5,693 nt of DNA from Nitrospirota bacterium (GTDB lineage: Bacteria; Nitrospirota; Thermodesulfovibrionia; Thermodesulfovibrionales; Magnetobacteriaceae). The stretch covers positions 1 through 5,693 of the forward strand of contig JADFXZ010000148.1 in the NCBI GenBank assembly GCA_015233265.1. The letters are read 5' to 3'. This document shows positions 1-5,626 of the stretch, piece by piece. How positions within the stretch are numbered: position 1 is the first letter of the stretch; the number at the start of each line of letters is the position of its first letter. The translations under genes were made by a program, and so were the position numbers. A model generated the notes under the pieces. That model had not been told where the DNA came from, made no database searches, and saw nothing but the letters and a program-made list of their open reading frames with translations.

Positions 1-474
1 CACGCATTGACCCTGTCTGAAAATAATATTTTTTTGGGAAAATTAAGAGACTCAGTCCAGAGGGGCCTGCCGGTATATGCCGAGTGTGGCGGCCTGATGT
101 ACCTGGGCCGCAGTATTGTCTACAACGGGCGGCATTACGCGATGTCGGGCATATTCCCGATAGACTTCGTTATGAACGAAAAACCTCAGGCACACGGTTA
201 TACTATTGTCGAGACGGTGGAGGAAAACCCTTATTACAAAAAAAATGTTATACTACGCGGGCATGAGTTTCACTACTCGAAGGCGGTAAATATCGACATG
301 GAGAGACTGAAGTTCAGTTTTAAGATGAAGCGCGGCAAGGGAATAGTAGACGGCAGGGACGGTCTATCGTATAAACGAGTGTTTGCCACATATACGCATG
401 TACACGCTCTGGGTTGCACGCAATGGGCGCAGGGGCTTGTCAGGGTGGCAGCCGATTATAAAAACAGCCGGTGA
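1..474 (+). CDS. Cobyrinate a,c-diamide synthase (CbiA/CobB) or DsrN-type siroheme amidase, C-terminal part
   Basis: The reading frame is open from base 1, so the 5' part lies outside the window; 157 codons remain of a family usually about 450 residues long. This is the class I glutamine amidotransferase (triad) domain of the CbiA/CobB family, which takes ammonia from glutamine to amidate acetate side chains of a cobyrinic acid-type tetrapyrrole in the cytoplasm. Seen: the stretch H-A-L-x-L-S-E-N at the very start, the nucleophile motif VYAECGG with its cysteine at 85-87, the HEFHYS segment, and the closing THVHALG with the catalytic-type histidine. The N-terminal ATP-binding domain is not visible. 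DsrN, the siroheme amidase of dissimilatory sulfite reductase clusters, belongs to the same family and cannot be separated from CbiA on this fragment, so no symbol is given. The following gene starts 7 nt downstream, implying an operon. Confidence 0.88.
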   Translation, partial: HALTLSENNIFLGKLRDSVQRGLPVYAECGGLMYLGRSIVYNGRHYAMSGIFPIDFVMNEKPQAHGYTIVETVEENPYYKKNVILRGHEFHYSKAVNIDMERLKFSFKMKRGKGIVDGRDGLSYKRVFATYTHVHALGCTQWAQGLVRVAADYKNSR

Positions 475-481
475 GGGGGAT

Positions 482-1162
482 ATGGTAGAAGATTTTTTAA
501 AGAAGCTCAATAAGTGCGAATTCAACCTGAGGCAGGTTAAAAAGCAGACAAAGGATAGGTTAATCTCGATGGCCTACGATGAGATAATCTTGGATATAAA
601 AAAGGACAAAAGATACCTCAGCGCCTTGTTGGCAATATCCTATGACAAGACCTCGGAGATTGCATGGCGGGCTATACACCTGGCTGGCAAGGCAATCGGG
701 CAAATGGCAATCGATGAGCTGGTTGAGGCAAGGGGCCAGATACAGCGCCTCATCTGGAATGCCACCGACGAATCCGGCACAATCCCGTGGACAGTCCCCG
801 AGATCATGGGTGAGGCTATCAGAGAAAATCCCAAACCGTTTGAAGACATAGTACCAATTATCATAGGTTATTCGCACTCAGAGACTGAGGATAATATATT
901 TCTGGCCGGAGTGCTCTATGCGCTTGGGCGGATAGGCGAGGCTCACCCGCAGTATATCAGCGACTATATAGGTGTAATAGTAAAAGAGGGGTTGCTGCAT
1001 AGAGACCCCGAGGTAGCGGCAAACGCTGTATTGGCGGCAAAGCGGCTGAAGATGACAGATGTTGATCTTGGCCCCGTGCGGCAGCGAACTGAAATTGTAA
1101 AGGTTTATTATGACGATAAACTTATGACATTAACTCTGAAACAGTTGGTGGAAAATGGATAG
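482..1162 (+). CDS. HEAT-like repeat protein (DVU0298-type), 226 aa
   Basis: A soluble helical protein with no signal peptide or membrane segment. The ATG at 482 is chosen because GAGGGGG, overlapping the preceding stop codon, lies just upstream; a longer frame from 383 would run deep into the amidase gene. Several alpha-helical pairs recur with HEAT/PBS-lyase-like character: I-A-W-R-A-I-H-L-A-G-K-A-I around residues 60-75, F-L-A-G-V-L-Y-A-L-G-R-I around 140-151, and D-P-E-V-A-A-N-A-V-L-A-A-K around 178-190. Such repeats serve as protein-binding scaffolds. It resembles uncharacterised proteins of anaerobes named after Desulfovibrio DVU0298; this match is from memory of the family. No catalytic residues are evident. 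It lies between the amidase and murA and overlaps murA by 8 nt, so translational coupling is likely. Its function is unknown. Confidence 0.8.
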   Translation: MVEDFLKKLNKCEFNLRQVKKQTKDRLISMAYDEIILDIKKDKRYLSALLAISYDKTSEIAWRAIHLAGKAIGQMAIDELVEARGQIQRLIWNATDESGTIPWTVPEIMGEAIRENPKPFEDIVPIIIGYSHSETEDNIFLAGVLYALGRIGEAHPQYISDYIGVIVKEGLLHRDPEVAANAVLAAKRLKMTDVDLGPVRQRTEIVKVYYDDKLMTLTLKQLVENG

Positions 1163-1532
1163 ATTACTAATCACGGGAGGCAGGAAGCTCTCCGGGGCGG
1201 TTGAGATAAGCGGTGCAAAGAACGCGGCCCTGCCGCTGATGGCTTCAACGATACTTTGCAAAGGACAGACTGTCCTCGGCAACATTCCAAACCTCAAAGA
1301 CATCAAGACAATGTCCGAGGTGCTGGCAAACATGGGAGCGGTAATCAGTGTCGATGGAAGCTGTCTGAGGATAAACACAGACACTCTGGTCAACAAGGAG
1401 GCCCCGTATGAGTTAGTGAAGACCATGAGGGCCTCTGTGCTGACACTTGGGCCGATGGTAGCGCGTTTTGGATGTGCTAAGGTCTCACTTCCAGGGGGCT
1501 GTGCCATAGGGGCGCGCCCAATCAATCTGTGA
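1155..1532 (+). pseudogene. murA: UDP-N-acetylglucosamine 1-carboxyvinyltransferase MurA, N-terminal fragment cut at an inversion junction
   Basis: MurA transfers enolpyruvate from phosphoenolpyruvate to UDP-GlcNAc, the first committed cytoplasmic step of peptidoglycan synthesis. The 125 residues align from the start of the family: SGAKNAALP with Lys22, the APYELVKTMRAS segment, LGPMVARFG, and the loop SLPGGCAIGARP with the catalytic cysteine at residue 116. After ARPINL the family continues with H-L and almost 300 more residues; here a TGA follows at once. The fragment therefore has the catalytic loop but lacks the rest of the two-domain barrel and cannot be active alone. The start ATG overlaps the end of the HEAT gene, with GGTGG a few bases before it. 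The C-terminal end of a MurA sits on the opposite strand at 5621-5693, so this is best seen as one gene split by an inversion, or by a chimeric join. Confidence 0.92.
1522..1532. other. Rearrangement junction joining murA to the radical SAM gene
   Basis: To the left, every codon up to about 1529 fits MurA (ARPINL). To the right, the minus strand codes for a heptad coiled-coil tail, ending in SEKDNLT. The two coding frames run into each other tail to tail and each acquires a stop only by reading a few bases of the other: TGA at 1530-1532 for murA, and TGA on the minus strand at 1524-1522 for the radical SAM gene. No insertion sequence, target duplication or spacer is present, so the join is accurate to within about 8 bases. 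A perfect 10-bp palindrome, GGGCGCGCCC at 1510-1519, lies next to it. Confidence 0.8.
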
Positions 1533-2652
1533 GGTTGTCCTTTTCGGAGATCAATGCGTGTTTTTCCATGGTAAGGGTGTCTTTGTCGTTTGTCAAATTA
1601 CAAATTGCCGTGTCTCTGTCAGCAATTGCCGTATCTCTGTCAGCAATTGCCGTATCTTTATCCGCAATTATGGTGTCTTTTTCTTTTATGATACCCTGTT
1701 TTTCATTGTGAAGGGATTTAATCTCCCTGGCCCTGTCCATATCGAGGCTGTGCAGGGAGAGAATCTCTTTGAACACACTATATGGGTCATCCATCTTGTT
1801 TATATCGAACTTTGGCTCAATACATATGTGGCTGAGTTGAACTATGCCAGCGGAAGTAATCCTTAGTCCTATAAACGGTGGGACGAAATAGACCTGCTTT
1901 TTTCTTAACCCATCCAGCGAATCGAAAAATCTGTCATATTCGGTCTTATTATCATAGTCTACATACATCCACTTATGAGGCATTTCTGACAATGTACTCC
2001 AGAGTTTATCGCGCCTGCCATGCGTTATATCATTATCCGCAATCCAGCCCTTATCAATGTGCGGCATAGCCACAAATGTTCTTAGTTCATTCATCGTAGA
2101 CAGATAGTTATTCGCACAGTTTTCTATCAACCCGGGGATTTCATCAATGTTATGCTTGTTCAAAATAGTAATGTATCTAAGAGGAGGGGCACTGGGACTA
2201 CCTGAGAAGGCATCGGTCAGACGCCTGAGGTTATCATAAAACACGTCGAATCTGGCACCTCTGCGCATCTTTTCAAATACCGCGGGGTTCAAAGAATCCA
2301 GCGATACGTTAATATAGTTAAAGCTGCTCTTGCTGAGTTGCTCTATTACGCCGTCTGAGAGGGGTTTCGATAGATTCGTCGTAAATAAGACCTTGCTTCT
2401 GTGCTCATCGGGTATCATTTTGAGGATTGACTCGAAATCGGGATGAATGGTCGGCTCGAAATAACATGACAGGTAGAAACTATTTAAAAGCGGCAGGAGT
2501 GTTAATATTTTCTCGAACGTCCGCTCACTTACCGGCGTACTGCCGTTTATCGCAGACCAGTCATTTATACAAAACGGGCACCTTAGATTGCAATTTCCTG
2601 TTATGTCAAAAAACGACAGATCGTATTTTTCTGATTTGTCCAGAGTTTCCAA
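1522..2652 (-). CDS. Radical SAM protein with C-terminal heptad-repeat coiled coil, probably 3'-truncated
   Basis: The visible part is 376 residues. The 4Fe-4S/SAM-binding motif CNLRCPFC (Cys21, Cys25, Cys28, spacing CxxxCxxC) opens a radical SAM barrel. It is followed by FEPTIHPDF at 65-73 in place of the usual GGEP element, LFTTNLS at 89-95, and VSLDSLNPAVFEKMRRG at 116-132. Residues about 260-300 (GLRITSAGIVQL ... DPYSVFKEIL) look like a SPASM/twitch segment, but only Cys277 is present, so a full auxiliary cluster is unlikely. From about residue 308 the chain becomes a charged heptad coiled coil. The TTG start is supported by GAGGA six bases before it; the frame has a TGA immediately upstream and no in-frame ATG. 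The substrate is unknown. The tail stops at the rearrangement junction, so the native protein was probably longer. It is transcribed divergently from the activator gene, from a strong promoter. Confidence 0.82.
   Translation of the reverse strand: METLDKSEKYDLSFFDITGNCNLRCPFCINDWSAINGSTPVSERTFEKILTLLPLLNSFYLSCYFEPTIHPDFESILKMIPDEHRSKVLFTTNLSKPLSDGVIEQLSKSSFNYINVSLDSLNPAVFEKMRRGARFDVFYDNLRRLTDAFSGSPSAPPLRYITILNKHNIDEIPGLIENCANNYLSTMNELRTFVAMPHIDKGWIADNDITHGRRDKLWSTLSEMPHKWMYVDYDNKTEYDRFFDSLDGLRKKQVYFVPPFIGLRITSAGIVQLSHICIEPKFDINKMDDPYSVFKEILSLHSLDMDRAREIKSLHNEKQGIIKEKDTIIADKDTAIADRDTAIADRDTAICNLTNDKDTLTMEKHALISEKDNLTD
1601..1684 (-). repeat. 21-bp tandem repeat (4 units) encoding the heptad DTAIADR
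   Basis: Four head-to-tail 21-bp units begin at 1601, 1622, 1643 and 1664. Neighbouring units 1/2 and 2/3 differ at three positions each; the fourth is more diverged. On the minus strand they code for the heptads DTIIADK, DTAIADR, DTAIADR and DTAIC.., residues about 326-351 of the radical SAM protein. The second and third units each hold the 8-bp palindrome GCAATTGC. The near-identity at DNA level points to recent slippage-type expansion of a coiled-coil linker. Confidence 0.85.
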
Positions 2653-2663
2653 GCCATTTCCTC
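2653..2663 (-). promoter_or_regulatory. Ribosome binding site deciding the TTG start of the radical SAM gene
   Basis: GAGGA (minus strand, 2663-2659) is followed by a 6-nt spacer and TTG at 2652-2650. Two ATG triplets nearby (minus strand, at 2665 and 2657) are out of frame, and an in-frame TGA precedes the TTG. The rare start codon is therefore the best choice. Confidence 0.7.
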
Positions 2664-2714
2664 ATACGTAAAAGAAAGATTACAGGCAAACGCGACCAGC
2701 TGTCTGCATATCTA

Positions 2715-2744
2715 ACTATACCTTTATTGCCCAAAGGTTGTCAA
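2715..2744 (-). promoter_or_regulatory. Sigma-70 type promoter of the radical SAM gene
   Basis: On the minus strand a perfect TTGACA (2744-2739) is separated by 18 bases (2738-2721) from TATAGT (2720-2715). Transcription would start near 2708 and give a leader of about 55 nt that includes the GAGGA ribosome binding site. Confidence 0.75.
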
Positions 2745-2808
2745 GCGCCCAATATCTATAATCCACACAAGCGGTGTCCTGTGATTGCCGCATTTTTTAT
2801 TATTAATT

Positions 2809-2909
2809 TTGAGTAAAAATAAATTATAATAGAAATTCATACTGTAGGCTGTGAAAGTTGCCGTGATAAATGAAATATCGGCGCTGGATTTATATAAGGA
2901 GATGATTTT
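2809..2909 (+). promoter_or_regulatory. Possible promoter and ribosome binding site of the sigma-54 activator gene
   Basis: A perfect TATAAT (2825-2830) lies in an AT-rich tract. The only good -35 candidate, TTGAGT at 2809-2814, is too close at 10 bases, so the -35 is weak or absent, which may mean activated or weak transcription. AAGGAG at 2896-2901 sits 8 bases before the ATG at 2910 and fixes the start. A loose hairpin with a 2-nt bulge (about 2860-2882, GCCG...CGGC) lies in the leader. No match to the sigma-54 -24/-12 consensus was found here. Confidence 0.4.
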
Positions 2910-4082
2910 ATGAAAATTACTATTAGAGCAATTTATTATTTAGATAAGGAAATCAATGACATGCATAGTAAGTTCAACACAGATACCGCATATGTGCAGC
3001 CGTCTTCCCATACTGAAGAAGATGGCCTTGCAACAGCCGAAAAGCAGAGGGGATACAATAACCAAAACACCTACCCGTGCTTTCCATTGACTAAAAATAT
3101 CGCGGTAATCGAAAAACCTGAGGTGTACGTCAGACAATTAATTACTGAAAACAAGGATATGCTCAAAGTAATCGAAAAGATCAGCCAGATTGCTAAGACT
3201 GAATGTACAGTTGTCATTCAAGGCGAAACCGGCACCGGCAAGACAATGCTTGCCCGCATCATTCATTCACTGAGTAAAAGGTCGCCAAATAAATTCGTCC
3301 CTGTCGATATGAACGCAATCCCGGAATCTTTGATAGAAACTGAACTATTCGGCCATATGAAAGGCTCTTTTACCGGTGCACACAAAAAGAAAACGGGATT
3401 TTTCGAGACCGCCCACGAGGGAACTATCTTCATCGACGACCTGCAGAACATGTCCTTCTGGATACAGGGGAAGATTCTAAGCGTCATCGAAGAGAAAAAA
3501 TTCTACTGCGTCGGCTCCTCCGACCCGGTGCGCATCAACGTGCGAATAATTGCAGCAACTAACAACGATATTAGAAAGTCCCTGAAAGACAGGAGAATTC
3601 GACAAGACCTGTTCTACCGTCTTGGGGAGGTCTTTATCAACATACCGCCGCTGAGGGAGAGGCTCGATGATATACCTCTTTTGTTCAAGCTATTTGTCGA
3701 TGGTGCGTGCATTGAGCTTGGACGCCCTAAGCTGAAGTATTCAGACTCGATTTTCAAAATCCTCTCAAAACATTCGTGGCCCGGCAATGTGAGGGAATTA
3801 AAAAATGTCGCCAGGCGGGCAGTCTTGTTTTGTGAGTCTGATTTGATACAAGATGAACACATTGATATAATCTCGCCGCTTGAGACCGATGAGGTGGAGA
3901 GTGATTTGGGTCTGTCTCTAAAGGAGATTACCAGTCGCACGGTCAGGGAAGTCGAGATCAGGACAATAAGAAATGCACTTGATAGAACTGGAGGCAACAA
4001 GAAAAAGGCATCGGAACTCCTTAGGGTGGACTATAAAACGCTTATCAACAAAATAAAAGAATATGAAATCGAAAAGAGATAA
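2910..4082 (+). CDS. Sigma-54-dependent transcriptional activator without receiver domain (AAA+ with Fis-type HTH)
   Basis: A 390-residue cytoplasmic bacterial enhancer-binding protein that remodels sigma-54 RNA polymerase using ATP. Order: an N-terminal region of about 75 residues with no recognisable sensory domain, the AAA+ domain (about 80-320) and a Fis-type helix-turn-helix (about 350-388, with GGNKKKASELL then the recognition helix). Motifs seen: Walker A GETGTGKT (105-112), sigma-54 contact loop GSFTGA (152-157, usual form GAFTGA), Walker B GTIFIDD (171-177), sensor I AATNND (215-220), RQDLFYRL (231-238) with the arginine finger region, and WPGNVREL (290-297). The second acidic Walker B residue is Asp177, where most members have Glu. 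Lacking a receiver, it cannot accept phosphate in the NtrC manner; control by a partner protein or by expression level, as for PspF, is inferred. It converges on the kinase gene with a 22-nt gap and diverges from the radical SAM gene. Confidence 0.93.
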   Translation: MKITIRAIYYLDKEINDMHSKFNTDTAYVQPSSHTEEDGLATAEKQRGYNNQNTYPCFPLTKNIAVIEKPEVYVRQLITENKDMLKVIEKISQIAKTECTVVIQGETGTGKTMLARIIHSLSKRSPNKFVPVDMNAIPESLIETELFGHMKGSFTGAHKKKTGFFETAHEGTIFIDDLQNMSFWIQGKILSVIEEKKFYCVGSSDPVRINVRIIAATNNDIRKSLKDRRIRQDLFYRLGEVFINIPPLRERLDDIPLLFKLFVDGACIELGRPKLKYSDSIFKILSKHSWPGNVRELKNVARRAVLFCESDLIQDEHIDIISPLETDEVESDLGLSLKEITSRTVREVEIRTIRNALDRTGGNKKKASELLRVDYKTLINKIKEYEIEKR

Positions 4083-4084
4083 AG

Positions 4085-4103
4085 GGCGTTCTATTCGAGC
4101 GCC
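4085..4103. terminator. Hairpin terminator shared by two convergent genes
   Basis: The stem is GGCGTTC (4085-4091) with GAGCGCC (4097-4103) around a 5-base loop; one pair is T/G. It fills the 22-nt gap between the stop codons of the activator (4080-4082) and the kinase (4107-4105). On the minus strand it is followed by a T-rich run (CTTTATCTCTTTTC), so it looks better for the kinase; on the plus strand the tail is only ATTATA. Confidence 0.6.
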
Positions 4104-4104
4104 A

Positions 4105-5253
4105 TTATACCTGCCGCCCAATTGGCACGGTTATTGTAAACACAGCACCGCCGTCAGCGTTTTTAAATGACAGTGCACCACCCATGCATCTCTCGATAAG
4201 ATGTTTCGAGGTATAAAGCCCAAGCCCGGTGACCCTGCCGTCTTCTTTTGTGGTGAAATAGGGGTCAAATATTCGTCCCTCAATCTCACGCGGCACTCCG
4301 CCAGCGTTATCAGCCACCACAATGGCGGCCTGACCATCCGCTACAGATGCCTCGATTTTGATAACGGGATTTCTTATGCCTTTTTCTATGAGCGCGTCTT
4401 TGGCATTGCTAAGAAGGCTCACGATGACTCGCCCAAACTCCACGGGATAGCCAGTAATCTCTGCATTGACGGCATTAACCATGATTGCTATGCAATTGTC
4501 TGAGAGTATTGGTTCGATGGAAGCTACTGCCTTTTCAATGGCGTCTTTGAGGCTGAATCTTCCTTTGAGGGCGTCTGTTTTATAAGAGCGCCTGAACTCG
4601 TCTATCGTGTTGGACATTTTTTCGAGGATTTCCATACACTTATTTACGCTGTCGCTGATGTATTGTCTGTCAAGCTCTTTGAAATCGTAGGCGTCAAGGA
4701 TGTCTTGAATGACAAGCCCAACGGTGTTTATAGGCTGTCTCCAGTGGTGGGCTATCTGTCCTATCAACTCGCCCATAGATGCAAGGCGTGCCTGGTGCGA
4801 TAGTATACAATCCTTCTGTCGGTGTTGTTCTAACTGCTCCTCAACGCGCAGCTGTAGAGTATTATTAAGTTGTCTGAGCATCTTTTCCTTGTCAAACAGC
4901 ATTAGGTAGAGGTTTATCCTGTTGAGGAATTGGTTTTCGTCTATTGGCTTGGTAAGGTGGTCAATAGCCCCGGTTTTGTAGCCTGCGTGTAAAAAATCAT
5001 ACAGCTTGAAAGAGTCGGTAAGGAACACTACCGGTATTGCTGGTGTTTTCGACACCAATAGAGCTGCCAGCTCAAGGGCGTTAATTTGGGGGCTCTGAAG
5101 GTCAAGCAATATAATATCTATTGCCTCCTCTGCCAGAATCGTGTTGAGTTGCGCGGCTGTGCTGGCCTTTAATATATGGCAGCGCTCGAGCCGGGACAGC
5201 AGGCTGACAAGCTGTGCGTCTTCGCTGACAGACAGTATATTGTGAGTTGTCAT
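4105..5253 (-). CDS. Cytoplasmic receiver-histidine kinase (REC-HisKA-HATPase)
   Basis: A 382-residue two-component protein with no membrane segment. The N-terminal receiver (about 5-118) has all key residues: acidic pair Glu11/Asp12, phospho-acceptor Asp51 in LLDLQSP, Thr79 and Lys102 in TKP. A helical linker (about 119-150) leads to the dimerisation and phosphorylation domain with MGELIGQIAHHWRQPIN (160-176), where His169 is the expected phospho-histidine. The ATPase domain carries the N box SNAKDAL (Asn283), G1 box DNAGG (315-319), F box IFDPYFTTK (328-336) and G2 box TGLGL (342-346). The order suggests that a kinase upstream phosphorylates the receiver, which then sets autokinase activity; the output partner is not in the window. 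The start is fixed by the receiver's first strand beginning at about residue 5, although no Shine-Dalgarno is present. The adjacent sigma-54 activator has no receiver, so a direct classical phosphorelay between them is not supported. Confidence 0.93.
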   Translation of the reverse strand: MTTHNILSVSEDAQLVSLLSRLERCHILKASTAAQLNTILAEEAIDIILLDLQSPQINALELAALLVSKTPAIPVVFLTDSFKLYDFLHAGYKTGAIDHLTKPIDENQFLNRINLYLMLFDKEKMLRQLNNTLQLRVEEQLEQHRQKDCILSHQARLASMGELIGQIAHHWRQPINTVGLVIQDILDAYDFKELDRQYISDSVNKCMEILEKMSNTIDEFRRSYKTDALKGRFSLKDAIEKAVASIEPILSDNCIAIMVNAVNAEITGYPVEFGRVIVSLLSNAKDALIEKGIRNPVIKIEASVADGQAAIVVADNAGGVPREIEGRIFDPYFTTKEDGRVTGLGLYTSKHLIERCMGGALSFKNADGGAVFTITVPIGRQV

Positions 5254-5264
5254 ATGTGGGCATT

Positions 5265-5293
5265 ATTATAGCGTTTCGGCGCGTTATCTGCAA
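5265..5293 (-). promoter_or_regulatory. Sigma-70 type promoter of the kinase gene, giving a near-leaderless mRNA
   Basis: On the minus strand TTGCAG (5293-5288) and a perfect TATAAT (5270-5265) are 17 bases apart. A start point about 7 bases beyond the -10 falls near 5258, only about 4-5 nt before the ATG at 5253, so no room is left for a Shine-Dalgarno, and none is seen. Confidence 0.75.
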
Positions 5294-5312
5294 GCGATGA
5301 TTATCTGTGCTG

Positions 5313-5328
5313 GCACTTGTACAAGTGC
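5313..5328. promoter_or_regulatory. 16-bp perfect palindrome upstream of the kinase promoter, possible operator
   Basis: GCACTTGTACAAGTGC is a perfect dyad, centred between 5320 and 5321 and ending 20 bases upstream of the -35 box. Perfect symmetry with no loop fits a dimeric regulator site better than an RNA hairpin, and the position upstream of -35 would suit an activator. The regulator is unknown. Confidence 0.5.
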
Positions 5329-5476
5329 GCGGCAGGTTAATCTAAGACTTTATCAATCGGGAGCCGTGTCGAAAGTCAGACAGAAATTACGAGCATCTTG
5401 TTTCCATTTCCTTATAAATCCATAATCTACCGTCTGTATGGTCTTCGAGAAACCTGCAAACTTGTCTTGGTTCAGC

Positions 5477-5500
5477 GTGAATTGGACAAATCCGATTCAC
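5477..5500. repeat. Inverted repeat, 10-bp arms with 4-base loop
   Basis: GTGAATTGGA and TCCGATTCAC flank CAAA; nine of ten positions pair and the tenth is a T/G. No T-run follows on either strand, so it is not an ordinary intrinsic terminator. It could be a protein site, a structured RNA element or the remains of a mobile-element end. Confidence 0.5.
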
Positions 5501-5601
5501 AATTAAGATACTATGACAGCAGTGACGTTGCAATTAACAAAACCCCTAATCTCAGACACATTTAAATTCAACTCATTTTTTATTTCTGACTTTAATCTCG
5601 T

Positions 5602-5626
5602 GCATTGCGCCGCACCTGCGCTATGC
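5602..5626. terminator. GC-rich hairpin overlapping the murA stop codon
   Basis: GCATTGCGC and GCGCTATGC pair over nine positions with one mismatch, around a 7-base loop. Read on the minus strand it includes the murA stop (TAG, 5623-5621), but no T-run follows there; on the plus strand CTTTTC follows. It may help end murA transcription, although it is not a textbook terminator. Confidence 0.3.

Larger units (their letters stand above)
5254..5620. other. Intergenic stretch without a supported gene
   Basis: These 367 bases separate the kinase start from the MurA tail. The first 75 bases hold the kinase promoter and its palindrome. Beyond them two opposing open frames overlap: plus 5341-5565 (74 codons, no ATG or GTG start) and minus 5533-5387 (48 codons from a TTG with AGGGG nine bases upstream, five cysteines). 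Neither resembles a family I know, and I do not call either. Two dyads (5477-5500 and 5602-5626) are listed separately. A decayed gene or mobile-element remnant is possible. Confidence 0.5.

Noticed and set aside
383..481. Upstream extension of the HEAT protein to an ATG at 383
   Set aside because: It would overlap the amidase gene by about 90 bases, and the ATG at 482 has a strong ribosome binding site.
1522..1532. Natural tail-to-tail gene overlap between murA and the radical SAM gene
   Set aside because: MurA is cut at residue 125 of about 420 directly after a conserved motif, and its C-terminus appears reversed at the right edge.
1601..1684. Short tandem repeats as a CRISPR-like array
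   Set aside because: Units are contiguous with no spacers and encode in-frame heptads.
1529..1866. Plus-strand frames across the 21-bp repeats with repetitive VSLSAIA-type peptides
   Set aside because: They are antisense shadows of the radical SAM coiled coil, created by the repeat periodicity.
2847..2862. Possible sigma-54 promoter (GG...GC) before the activator gene
   Set aside because: GG and GC are 11 bases apart, where the -24/-12 signature needs 10, and the flanking bases fit poorly.
5311..5328. TGGCAC resembling a sigma-54 -24 element
   Set aside because: The bases at the required -12 position are CAAGT, not TTGC; the match is explained by the palindrome.
5341..5565. Plus-strand open frame of 74 codons as a small gene
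   Set aside because: It has no ATG or GTG start, no ribosome binding site and no family resemblance.
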